Below, piece by piece: positions 54,901 to 61,450 of a stretch of 64,000 nucleotides of DNA. The notes below the pieces were generated by a model. The model saw nothing but the letters and a program-made list of their open reading frames with translations, searched no databases and had not been told where the DNA came from. Positions within the stretch are counted from its first letter, which is position 1. Each line of letters starts with the position of its first letter. The DNA is taken from contig CAJFTT010000050.1 of assembly GCA_904420005.1 (NCBI GenBank), positions 1-64,000 of the forward strand, read 5' to 3'. Source of the stretch: Candidatus Tabaqchalia intestinavium (GTDB lineage Bacteria; Bacillota; Clostridia; Oscillospirales; CAJFTT01). Position numbers and translations under genes: made by a program.

Positions 54901-54975
54901 GACACTGGTGGACAGAAGCATCATGAGCGTAAGACACAGAGCCGTGAACCGCTTTGCAAAACTTGCGCCTGTCAT
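51955..54975 (-). CDS. very large ABC solute-binding protein with two carbohydrate-binding-like modules
   Basis: A 1006-residue secreted protein, more than twice the usual size for a family 1 solute-binding protein. The order is: signal peptide (1-29, ending AVFA), acidic linker (30-65), and two related modules at about 66-255 and 262-415, each starting with a Y..(V/I)K..Y...GY..G pattern and containing jelly-roll-like TWTFYVEQAGLYNLQF / TWTVNVTQPGLYKIGFHVL. A helical region follows (about 415-575), then a C-terminal extracellular solute-binding domain from about 578. No lipobox cysteine is present near the signal peptide, so the anchor is not the usual one. ATG at 54975 follows AGGAGGTAGC. 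It is the first gene of the locus. The modules suggest binding of a polymeric or long oligosaccharide. Confidence 0.9.
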   Translation of the reverse strand: MTGASFAKRFTALCLTLMMLLSTSVAVFAEPAGAEETLPESDATQSETQEGQDEETDTDTDGEASYADVKNQYEQNGYPLGTEPIVIDPTTAVGNDGSVVTIGNHNDEEVFIWDYTNPGSTVGNQNTSYTWTFYVEQAGLYNLQFVYDALEGSYDEVKRDILIDGALPFEEARANPLYRKYVENGDVTQTDVGEGLEGDDIRPSLSEVFGWQTQLVYDPSLREALPLQFYLTEGEHTLTLNYRSQMLAIKEISFVPPEELMTYEQIKQYYAEQGYQNGVGSVRLEAEEITFRNSTSVRREYGTDPSTEPYSFERKVLNVMGAENWSAGGEAATWTVNVTQPGLYKIGFHVLQNWGDGLPSFRRLEINGEVPFAECAAIKFDYSSSYENVTLGGDDPWLFYLEPGDTLTLTVVMGDTADIIRQLEENVDRIMDLYSDIRIRTGTDPDPNYDYQLQRWIPNLQEILSELRTSMLQINEQLMAISNRRPGMVSNFNTIADLFEQLHSDTFQIPAELDQITKAATDITTWVTEMEAQSLEIDTIYFAAQNENFDIKEASFFDRIYKFFMEFWLSFFKDYNSIGVISGTQESIDVWISRGNEWCEVFREQVKRDFTPETGIGVNVNVLPNGQLSANGTSVLMLSYISGNAPDVVMGAAPTDAVEFSIRDAMTPLDELEGFEEVKSRFHESLFTPVIFEDHIYAIPESTNFLVMFYRTDIFDRIGIEAPETWDELCGVVIPALYENDMQFWYAGGFDVFLYQNGGSYYRSDVGTDGVEYDFMRTGLDTDAAYNAFVQWTDMYVEQGIPVTANFFNQFRSGDMPIGLGTFTEYMQFLIAAPEMQGKWTIAPIPGTVRTDENGNEYIDRTTTGTAGTYCFIMGNSQKVDSSWKMLEWWTRTDTQVYFGNEVEAVVGRDARWLPSNIEAFERMTWDSNHGEIIAEAQRLAVTTPNCLGSYFTARHVSNAFNRVAVTRTYRARDSLLMAVKDINQEIWNKREEYNREVPADAYTIS

Positions 54976-55107
54976 TTTGCTACCTCCTAATGAAAATTAT
55001 GCCCTTGGATTTGTCGGATGCAAACAAAACAACACAGACCAAAGCAAGCCTCTGCCTTGGCTGTTTCCCCCGTTCATTGTTCTGTTTGCACAAAAATTGC
55101 GTTCTCA

Positions 55108-55126
55108 ATTGTGCGAATTGCACAAT
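55108..55126 (-). promoter_or_regulatory. candidate operator in the leader of the carbohydrate ABC locus
   Basis: The perfect inverted repeat ATTGTGC-N5-GCACAAT lies about 25 bases downstream of the expected transcription start. A partial site with GTTTGCACAA is found about 20 bases further (near 55085), and TTGTGCAA-like half sites recur in the leader. This looks like a binding site for a sugar-responsive repressor encoded elsewhere. Confidence 0.6.
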
Positions 55127-55157
55127 CAAAGTCCGCAATTGATTTGTGATTGTCACT

Positions 55158-55186
55158 ATTCTATCGTATTTCCCGCATTTTGTCAA
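55158..55186 (-). promoter_or_regulatory. promoter of the carbohydrate ABC locus
   Basis: On the minus strand, TTGACA (55186-55181) and TAGAAT (55163-55158) have 17-bp spacing. The leader to the solute-binding protein gene is about 175 bases and AT-rich. The rest of the 490-base gap up to 55465 holds a GAACATTTGTTC palindrome and no gene. Confidence 0.85.
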
Positions 55187-55303
55187 TATTCCCACGCGGC
55201 CCCCAGCGGTACAATGCCCGGTCGAATGCGGACCGACGAGCCGCGAGGTGGCATTCTTCCGTTATTGACAACAATAACTTTGTGCAATATGCCCATTTAA
55301 GTA

Positions 55304-55315
55304 GAACATTTGTTC
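55304..55315. promoter_or_regulatory. GAAC-N4-GTTC palindrome
   Basis: GAACATTTGTTC is close to the LexA (SOS) box of Firmicutes but deviates at two consensus positions. It lies between the SGNH hydrolase gene and the promoter of the carbohydrate ABC locus, not at a clear promoter. Functional assignment is weak. Confidence 0.3.
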
Positions 55316-55465
55316 CACTTTGCATTCGTGAAATATGTCTAGAATATACATGTGCGTTTTATATTCCCTTCATAAACCGCGATCCGCCAGGAAAATGCCG
55401 GCTTTCAGCGCGGTTCACGCGGCGCGGCGGGGCATCCGGCCCGCCCGTCTCTGCCTGCAACGCCG

Positions 55466-56143
55466 TCAGCGGCGCGGCCAGGCCGGCTCGCGCACCAGGC
55501 GCGCCAGCGCCGGGAAAAGGGCGCGGTACCCCGTTTCGGTGATGTGCATCCCTTCGATGGTGTATTCCGCCTTCAGCCGCCCCTGCGCGTCGCGCAGCGG
55601 GGCGTTGAGGTCGACGAAGCGCGCGCCGCGCCGGGCCGCGAGCTTCTCCGCCGCGCGGTTGGCCTCGTCGATCCGGCCGTTGTTGCGCAGCCGCAGCAGC
55701 CCGCGCATGAAGTCGTCCGGCGCGGCGTCCTCGTTGACGGGATAATACGCCATCATATAAATCTCTACCTCCGGCAGCCTGTCCTGCACCGCCGCGAGGA
55801 TTTTTTCATATTGCTCCATCAGCCCTTCGACCGTCACGTCGAGGCTGGTCAGGTCGTTGGTGCCGATATTGATGAACAGCCGCGCCGGCGCAAGATCGAA
55901 AATACAGACGTCGAGCGCCTGCAGCAGCTCCCCCGTCACGAAGCCGCCGACGCCGCGGTTATAGATCGTGCGCTCGACGCCCATCTCCCGCACGAATTCC
56001 TCCGTCGGGAACATCTCCATCAGCGACGAGCCGGCGAACACGATCTGCCCCCGCCGGCAGGCGCGGTTGTCCGCCTCGTACTGCGCCAGGCGGGCCTGCT
56101 TATCCGGGCTCATCTGCGCGAAACGCTCCTGCGTTGTCTGCAT
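55466..56143 (-). CDS. SGNH/GDSL-type hydrolase
   Basis: A 225-residue esterase-fold protein without a signal peptide. The nucleophile block is IVFAGSSLMEMF (GSS in place of GDS), the oxyanion Gly block is NRGVGGFVTGELL, the Asn block is LFINIGTNDLTS, and the His lies in IEGMHITETGYRALFPAL. These are the four SGNH blocks of GDSL lipases/acylhydrolases such as carbohydrate esterases. Its substrate is unknown. ATG at 56143 follows GGGGGAGGAAAG. It is located between tyrS and the promoter region of the carbohydrate locus, and no shared promoter is evident. Confidence 0.88.
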   Translation of the reverse strand: MQTTQERFAQMSPDKQARLAQYEADNRACRRGQIVFAGSSLMEMFPTEEFVREMGVERTIYNRGVGGFVTGELLQALDVCIFDLAPARLFINIGTNDLTSLDVTVEGLMEQYEKILAAVQDRLPEVEIYMMAYYPVNEDAAPDDFMRGLLRLRNNGRIDEANRAAEKLAARRGARFVDLNAPLRDAQGRLKAEYTIEGMHITETGYRALFPALARLVREPAWPRR

Positions 56144-56251
56144 AGCTCTTTCCTCCCCCGGCGGCGCGGGGCCGCCTTCCTTTCATCAAAGGGCGGCGAA
56201 GCGCCGCCGCGCCCCGCCGTCCCGCTGTTGCCGTCCCTGTTTACGCGGCCA

Positions 56252-57478
56252 TCATTCGCAGACCGCGCGGTGGAACACTTTCTTGCCCTTTTTGATGACG
56301 ACGCCGTCCGCGAACGCCGCCTGCGGCACCGTCTGATCGATCGACGTCACCTTTTCGCCGTCCAGGCTGACGCCGCCCTGCTCGATCAGGCGGCGCGCTT
56401 CCCCGCGGGAGGGCGCGAGCTTGGTGCGGATGAGCAGGTCGATCACGCCGATGGCCCCGTCGGAGAAATCCGCCGCGGCGAGCGCCGTGGTGGGCATATC
56501 CTCGCTGACGCCCCCTGCGCCGAATACCGCGCGCGCGGTCTCCAGCGCCTTGTCGGCTTCCTCCTTGCCGTGCACGAGCTTCGTGACCTCGTAGGCCAGC
56601 ACTTCCTTCGCGTGGTTGATCTCCTGGTCGCGCAACGCGGCGAGCCGTTCGATCTCGTCCAGCGGCAGGAACGTGAGGAATTTCAGGCACTTCTCGACGT
56701 TCGCGTCGTCGGTGTTGCGCCAGTACTGGAAGAATTCGTAGGGGGACGTCTTGTTGGGATCGAGCCAGACGGCGCCCTTCTGCGTCTTGCCCATTTTCTT
56801 GCCGTCGGCCGTGGTGAGCAGCGCGAAGGTCAGGCCATAGACCTCCTTGCCCTCCTTGCGGCGGATGAGCTCGATGCCGCCGAGGATGTTCGACCACTGG
56901 TCGTCCCCGCCGAATTCCAGCGTGCAGCCGTAGTCCTTATATAATTTATAGAAATCATAGCCCTGCATGAGCATGTAATTAAATTCAATGAACGAAAGCC
57001 CGCGCTCCAGACGGGACTTGAAGCATTCGGCCGCCAGCATGCGGTTGACCGAGAAATGCACGCCCACGTCGCGCAAAAACTCGATATAGTTGAGCCCCAG
57101 CAGCCAGTCGGCGTTGTTGACCATCCTGGCCTGCCCTTCGGAAAAGTCCACGATCTTCTCCATCTGCTTTTTGAAACAGTCGCAGTGGTACTGGATCTTC
57201 TCCGGGGTGAGCATCTCGCGCATGTCCGTGCGTCCGGAAGGGTCTCCCACCATGCCGGTGCCGCCGCCGAGCAACGCGATGGGGCGATTGCCGGCCCGCT
57301 GCATATGCCGCATGATGATCAGCTGCATCAGATGCCCCACGTGCAGGCTGTCCGCCGTCGGGTCAAAGCCGATATAGAACGTCACGCCGCCCTTGTCAAT
57401 CAGCTCCTTGACCGCCGCCTCGTTGGTGCACTGGGCAATCAGTCCTCTTGCCCGCAGCTCTTCGAACAAACTCATCAA
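56252..57478 (-). CDS. tyrS: tyrosine--tRNA ligase
   Basis: A class I aminoacyl-tRNA synthetase of 408 residues. The HIGH-type motif is [15 protein letters not shown], the KMSKS loop is [13 protein letters not shown], and the C-terminal S4 RNA-binding domain is [28 protein letters not shown]. The tyrosine-binding YMLMQGYDF and GGDDQWSNI motifs are present. ATG at 57478 follows GTAGGAGGAAG. The gap to recN is only about 70 bases, too short for a T-box leader, so this gene lacks that common Firmicute control. Confidence 0.97.
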   Translation of the reverse strand: MMSLFEELRARGLIAQCTNEAAVKELIDKGGVTFYIGFDPTADSLHVGHLMQLIIMRHMQRAGNRPIALLGGGTGMVGDPSGRTDMREMLTPEKIQYHCDCFKKQMEKIVDFSEGQARMVNNADWLLGLNYIEFLRDVGVHFSVNRMLAAECFKSRLERGLSFIEFNYMLMQGYDFYKLYKDYGCTLEFGGDDQWSNILGGIELIRRKEGKEVYGLTFALLTTADGKKMGKTQKGAVWLDPNKTSPYEFFQYWRNTDDANVEKCLKFLTFLPLDEIERLAALRDQEINHAKEVLAYEVTKLVHGKEEADKALETARAVFGAGGVSEDMPTTALAAADFSDGAIGVIDLLIRTKLAPSRGEARRLIEQGGVSLDGEKVTSIDQTVPQAAFADGVVIKKGKKVFHRAVCE

Positions 57479-57549
57479 TCTTCCTCCTACTGTTTTTGAT
57501 ATCTATCCTTCAACTCTGCCCCGCGCCCGCGGGACCCGAGCGAAAGCCG

Positions 57550-59229
57550 TCATTTCTCTCCGCCGTGCGCGTGCGCCAGCAGCTCGCCGGCGCTCTGCAG
57601 CGTCGAAGGGGTGATCAGGTCGCCGCCAATGATGCGCGCCAGCTCCTCGCAGCGCCCCGCATGGTCGAGCGGGCGGATCTGGGTGAAGGTGCGCCCGTCG
57701 CGCACCGCCTTGGAGATGAGCATATGCCGGTCGCCATAGGCCGCGATCTGCGCCAGGTGCGTCACGCAGAGGATCTGATGCTGCCGCGCGATCTCGTGCA
57801 GCTTGACGCCGATTTTCTGCGCGGCGCGGCCGCTGACGCCGGCGTCGATCTCGTCGAAGACCATCGTCGGCACCTCGTCCCGCCCGGCCAGCGCGTTCTT
57901 GATGGCCAGCATGATGCGCGACAGCTCGCCGCCGGAAGCGATCTTCGCCAACGGCCGCGGCGCCTCGCCGGGGTTGGCCGACAGCAGAAACTCCGCTTCA
58001 TCCGCGCCCCGCGGCGTCAGATCCGCCGCCGGGGTGAGCGCCGTGAGGAACCGCGCGGACGGCATGTCGAGGAATTGCAGCTCCCGCTCGACCGCCGCCG
58101 TCAGCTGCGCGGCGGCCTGCTCGCGCTTGTCGTGCAGGCAGGCGGCGTATTCCTCCGCCTCCCGGCGCGCCTCCTCCGCCTGCCGCGTGAGCCGGTCGAG
58201 CAGCTCGTCCCGGTTGACAAACTCCGACAGCTCCTGCTCGGCCTCGTCGCGGTAAGCCAGGATCTCCTCGATGTTCGCGCCGTATTTCTTCTTCAGGCGA
58301 TAGATGCGGTCGATGCGGCTCTCGATCTCGTCGAGATTCTCCGGCTCGTCCTCCATGCCGTCGAGAAACTCCCGCAGCCGGGAAGCGCATTCTTCCATCT
58401 GGTAGGACAGGTCAAACAGCCGTTCCGCTTCGGGCGCGAGCTCCTCGCTCACGCCGGCGATCTCCTGCAGCGCGCCCGCCGCCGCCTGCGCGAGCTCCAC
58501 GGCGCCCGCCGCCTCCTCCCCGCGCAGCGCGGCATAGGCCCCGCCCGCCGCCTGCACGATTTTCTCGAGGTTCTGTAACTTTTTGCGCCGGGCGAGCAGC
58601 TCTTCCTCCTCGCCGGGCGTGAGCTCCGCCGCGTCGATCTCCTCGATCTGGTAGCGCAGCAGGTCGATGCGCCGCTCCTTCTCCTGCTCGTCGGTCTGCA
58701 GCGCTCGCAGCCGCTGCGTCACGGCGCGCCATTCGTCATAGGCCCTGGTGTACGCCTCCAGCAGCACATCCGTCTCGGCGAAGCGGTCGAGGATCCCCAG
58801 ATGCTGCTGCGGCTGCAGCAGCGACTGGTTGTCGTGCTGGCCATGGATGTTGATCAGCAGGTTCCCGGCTTCGCGCAGCGTCGCCACCGGTACCGGCCGC
58901 CCGCCGATGCGCGCGCTGCCGCGCCCGTCCCTCGTGATCTCCCGCTCGAGGATGAGGTTGCCGTCCTCGTCCGGCGCAGCGCCCAGCGCCGCGAGCGGCG
59001 CGAGCAGGCTCTCCGGCAGCAGGCAGAACACCGCCGAAACGCAGGCTTTGTCCGCGCCCGTGCGGATGATCTCGCGGTTGGACCGCTGGCCCAGCACGAG
59101 ATTGATCGAGTCGATGACGATGGATTTGCCCGCGCCGGTCTCGCCCGTGAGGACGTTGAACCCGCGGTCAAATTCCACATCCGCGCGCTCGATCACCGCC
59201 ACATTCTCAATTGTCAGTCGAAAAAGCAT
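57550..59229 (-). CDS. recN: DNA repair protein RecN
   Basis: An SMC-like ATPase of 559 residues for double-strand break repair. Walker A is LTGETGAGKSIVIDSI near residues 29-44, and the C-terminal half carries the signature ASGGELSRIMLAIKN with Walker B MVFDEIDAGVSGRAAQKIG. A long coiled-coil arm rich in Glu/Arg lies between them. ATG at 59229 is used. It is the last gene of the dxs-tlyA-nadK-argR-recN run, a common clostridial order. Confidence 0.97.
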   Translation of the reverse strand: MLFRLTIENVAVIERADVEFDRGFNVLTGETGAGKSIVIDSINLVLGQRSNREIIRTGADKACVSAVFCLLPESLLAPLAALGAAPDEDGNLILEREITRDGRGSARIGGRPVPVATLREAGNLLINIHGQHDNQSLLQPQQHLGILDRFAETDVLLEAYTRAYDEWRAVTQRLRALQTDEQEKERRIDLLRYQIEEIDAAELTPGEEEELLARRKKLQNLEKIVQAAGGAYAALRGEEAAGAVELAQAAAGALQEIAGVSEELAPEAERLFDLSYQMEECASRLREFLDGMEDEPENLDEIESRIDRIYRLKKKYGANIEEILAYRDEAEQELSEFVNRDELLDRLTRQAEEARREAEEYAACLHDKREQAAAQLTAAVERELQFLDMPSARFLTALTPAADLTPRGADEAEFLLSANPGEAPRPLAKIASGGELSRIMLAIKNALAGRDEVPTMVFDEIDAGVSGRAAQKIGVKLHEIARQHQILCVTHLAQIAAYGDRHMLISKAVRDGRTFTQIRPLDHAGRCEELARIIGGDLITPSTLQSAGELLAHAHGGEK

Positions 59230-59291
59230 CCGTTTTCACCGTCCTGCCGCCGGCTCTCCCGGCGCGTATGGATTTCCCGTCTCCCGCCGCC

Positions 59292-59747
59292 TCACACGAA
59301 GCGGCCGCTGAGCTGCGCGCACAGCCGCTGAGCTTCCCGCTCGCTTTTCATCAGGATAAAAATGGTATCGTCCCCCGCGATGCTGCCCACGATCTTCAGC
59401 TCGGCGCTCTGCCGGTCGAGCATGGAGCAGACCGCCGGCGCCGTCCCCGGCGAGCAGCGGATCACCACCGTGTTGCCCGCATAGTCGAACCGCGCCTCCA
59501 CCTCGCGCAAAAAGCTCGCCAGGCGCGACTGCGCCGCTTCCTCGCGCGAGTGGGCGGAAAGGGCATATTTCGATCCGCCCGACTCGGCGGGCACTTTGAT
59601 CAGCCGCAGCTCGCGGATGTCGCGCGAGACGGTGGCCTGCGTCACCGGGAACCCCGCCTCCCGCAGCAGGGCGGACAACGCCTCCTGCGTCTCGACGTCC
59701 CGGCTCCCGATGATCTGCAAAATTTTCTCATGGCGCTGCGATTTCAT
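59292..59747 (-). CDS. argR: arginine repressor ArgR/AhrC
   Basis: A hexameric arginine-dependent regulator of 151 residues. The N-terminal winged helix is KILQIIGSRDVETQEALSALLREAGFPVTQATVSRDIRELRLIKVP, and the C-terminal arginine-binding domain has GTAPAVCSML and GSIAGDDTIFIL. ATG at 59747 follows GGAGAGGGGTCGTCCGA. It lies 37 bases after nadK and 62 bases before recN. Confidence 0.97.
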   Translation of the reverse strand: MKSQRHEKILQIIGSRDVETQEALSALLREAGFPVTQATVSRDIRELRLIKVPAESGGSKYALSAHSREEAAQSRLASFLREVEARFDYAGNTVVIRCSPGTAPAVCSMLDRQSAELKIVGSIAGDDTIFILMKSEREAQRLCAQLSGRFV

Positions 59748-59784
59748 TCGGACGACCCCTCTCCTTCCCCGCCGCCGGCCCCGC

Positions 59785-60612
59785 TCAGACCCGGCGGGTG
59801 AGTTTGCGATGCATCACTTCGAAAAATTCCGTTTCCCGCAGGCGCAGCAGCTTGACGCGCCGCTCGGAAAGGCGGATGACGACCGGCTGCTCCGGCGCGA
59901 CCGGCACGCTGATCTCTCCGTCGACCGTCAGGTGCGTATCCTCTGAATGCACCATGACCTCCAGCGTGGAGTTTTCGGAGAACAGCAGCGTGCGCGAGGA
60001 CAGCGCATGCGGGCAGATGGGCGTCGCGAGCAGCAGCCGCAGCGTCGGCTCGACGATGGGCCCGCCCGCCGAGAGGCTATAGGCCGTGGAACCGGTGGGC
60101 GTCGCGACGATCAGGCCGTCCGCGCGGTATTGCTCGACGAGATTGCCGTCCCGCCGGAGCGTCAGGTCGACGATCTTGGACACTTCCCCTCGCGACACCA
60201 CCGCGTCGTTGAGGCAGTCGAACGTCTTCTCCCCCGCCGTCACCGCCAGCATGCTGCGCTCCTCTATGCGGTATTCGCCCCGCAGCAGGCCGGCCAGCAG
60301 CGGGATCTCCTCCGCCTCCAGCTCGGCGATGAAGCCCAGGTGCCCGCAGTTGATGCCCAGCACCGGCGTGCCGTACTGCGCAGCGCGGCGGGCGCTGTGG
60401 ATGATGGTCCCGTCGCCGCCCACCGTGAGAACCGCCTCCGCCTCGCGGTAAATCTCCTCCGCCGGGCGATATGCCGCGCCCGGCGCCGCCCCGGCGAATT
60501 CCTCCGGCAGCAGCACTTCGGCCCCCAACGCGCGCAGCTGCGCCGCGGTGCGTCCCGTCAGCGCAAGCCCCAGATCGCGCTGTGGATTGGGAATGATTCC
60601 CAGGCGCTTCAT
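59785..60612 (-). CDS. nadK: NAD kinase
   Basis: Phosphorylates NAD to NADP. The 275 residues have the catalytic GGDGT in VLTVGGDGTIIHSARR, the NxxD-type CLNDAVVSRG and the TPTGSTAYSLSAGGPIV motif. ATG at 60612 is preceded by GGACGGAGGCGGG; a longer open frame upstream lacks support. It is placed between tlyA and argR. Confidence 0.97.
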   Translation of the reverse strand: MKRLGIIPNPQRDLGLALTGRTAAQLRALGAEVLLPEEFAGAAPGAAYRPAEEIYREAEAVLTVGGDGTIIHSARRAAQYGTPVLGINCGHLGFIAELEAEEIPLLAGLLRGEYRIEERSMLAVTAGEKTFDCLNDAVVSRGEVSKIVDLTLRRDGNLVEQYRADGLIVATPTGSTAYSLSAGGPIVEPTLRLLLATPICPHALSSRTLLFSENSTLEVMVHSEDTHLTVDGEISVPVAPEQPVVIRLSERRVKLLRLRETEFFEVMHRKLTRRV

Positions 60613-60655
60613 CCCGCCTCCGTCCTTTCTCCGTGAAGTCGTCCGCAGCGCAGGT

Positions 60656-61450
60656 TCAGCGCCGCAGCGCCGCGAACGCCGCCTGCACGAGCGCGCGGAC
60701 AGGCGGCGCATGCAGGGAGGGGGCTTCGTCCCCCTTATATAACAGCATCAGATATTCGATATTCCCGTCTCCCCCGCGGATGGGGGAGAACACGGCGTCC
60801 CGCACCGCGAGGCCGCACAGCCGCGCCGCGGAAAAAACATCCTCGAGCACCCGCTCGTGCACCTTCGGCTCCCGGACGATCCCGCGCTTGCCGACGTGCT
60901 CCCGCCCGGCCTCGAACTGCGGCTTGACGAGGCAGACCGCCTCCCCGCCGGCGCGCAGCAGCGCCGCGATCTTGGGCAGCACCAGCCGCAGGGAAATGAA
61001 GGAAACATCGCAGCAGATGAAATCCATCGCCGGCAGCGCCGTCTCGTCGAGCGTGCGGATGTTGCAGCGCTCCATGTTATGCACCGCGGGGTTTGCCCGC
61101 AGCGCCGGCGCGAGCTGCCCGCTGCCCGAATCGACGGCATAGACCTCGCGCGCGCCGTGACGCAGCAGGCAATCGGTGAAGCCGCCGGTCGAAGCGCCGA
61201 TGTCCATCGCCGTCACGCCCGCCAGCCGCAGCCCGAACGCCTCCACAGCCCGCTCGAGCTTGTCGCCCCCGCGGGAAACGAAGGTCTCGTTCTCCGCGCA
61301 GGAGGCGACCTCGTCCGCCGGCGTCACCGCATACGCGCACTTGCGCACGACGCAGCCGTTGACCGTCACGCGGCCGGCCTCCACCGCCTCCTGCGCCCGC
61401 GCGCGGCTGCGCGCGAGGCCTGTCTGCACGAGATACTGGTCAAGTCGCAT
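60656..61450 (-). CDS. tlyA: TlyA family rRNA (cytidine-2'-O)-methyltransferase
   Basis: A 264-residue protein with an N-terminal S4 domain (RLDQYLVQTGLARSRARAQEAVEAGRVTVNG) and an FtsJ-like methyltransferase domain (VTAMDIGASTGGFTDCLLRHGAREVYAVD, VKPQFEAGREHVGKRGIVREP). TlyA methylates 23S and in some species 16S rRNA and influences capreomycin sensitivity. The start codon at 61450 lies inside the end of dxs (11-base overlap), so the genes are coupled. The older name hemolysin A is misleading. Confidence 0.95.
   Translation of the reverse strand: MRLDQYLVQTGLARSRARAQEAVEAGRVTVNGCVVRKCAYAVTPADEVASCAENETFVSRGGDKLERAVEAFGLRLAGVTAMDIGASTGGFTDCLLRHGAREVYAVDSGSGQLAPALRANPAVHNMERCNIRTLDETALPAMDFICCDVSFISLRLVLPKIAALLRAGGEAVCLVKPQFEAGREHVGKRGIVREPKVHERVLEDVFSAARLCGLAVRDAVFSPIRGGDGNIEYLMLLYKGDEAPSLHAPPVRALVQAAFAALRR

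Noticed and set aside
55304-55315. A LexA (SOS) box
   Set aside because: GAACATTTGTTC fits the core but deviates at outer and middle positions and is not placed at a promoter of a repair gene; listed only as a palindrome with low confidence.
57479-57549. T-box riboswitch before tyrS
   Set aside because: The gap to recN is only about 70 bases and contains neither a specifier stem nor a terminator/antiterminator pair.
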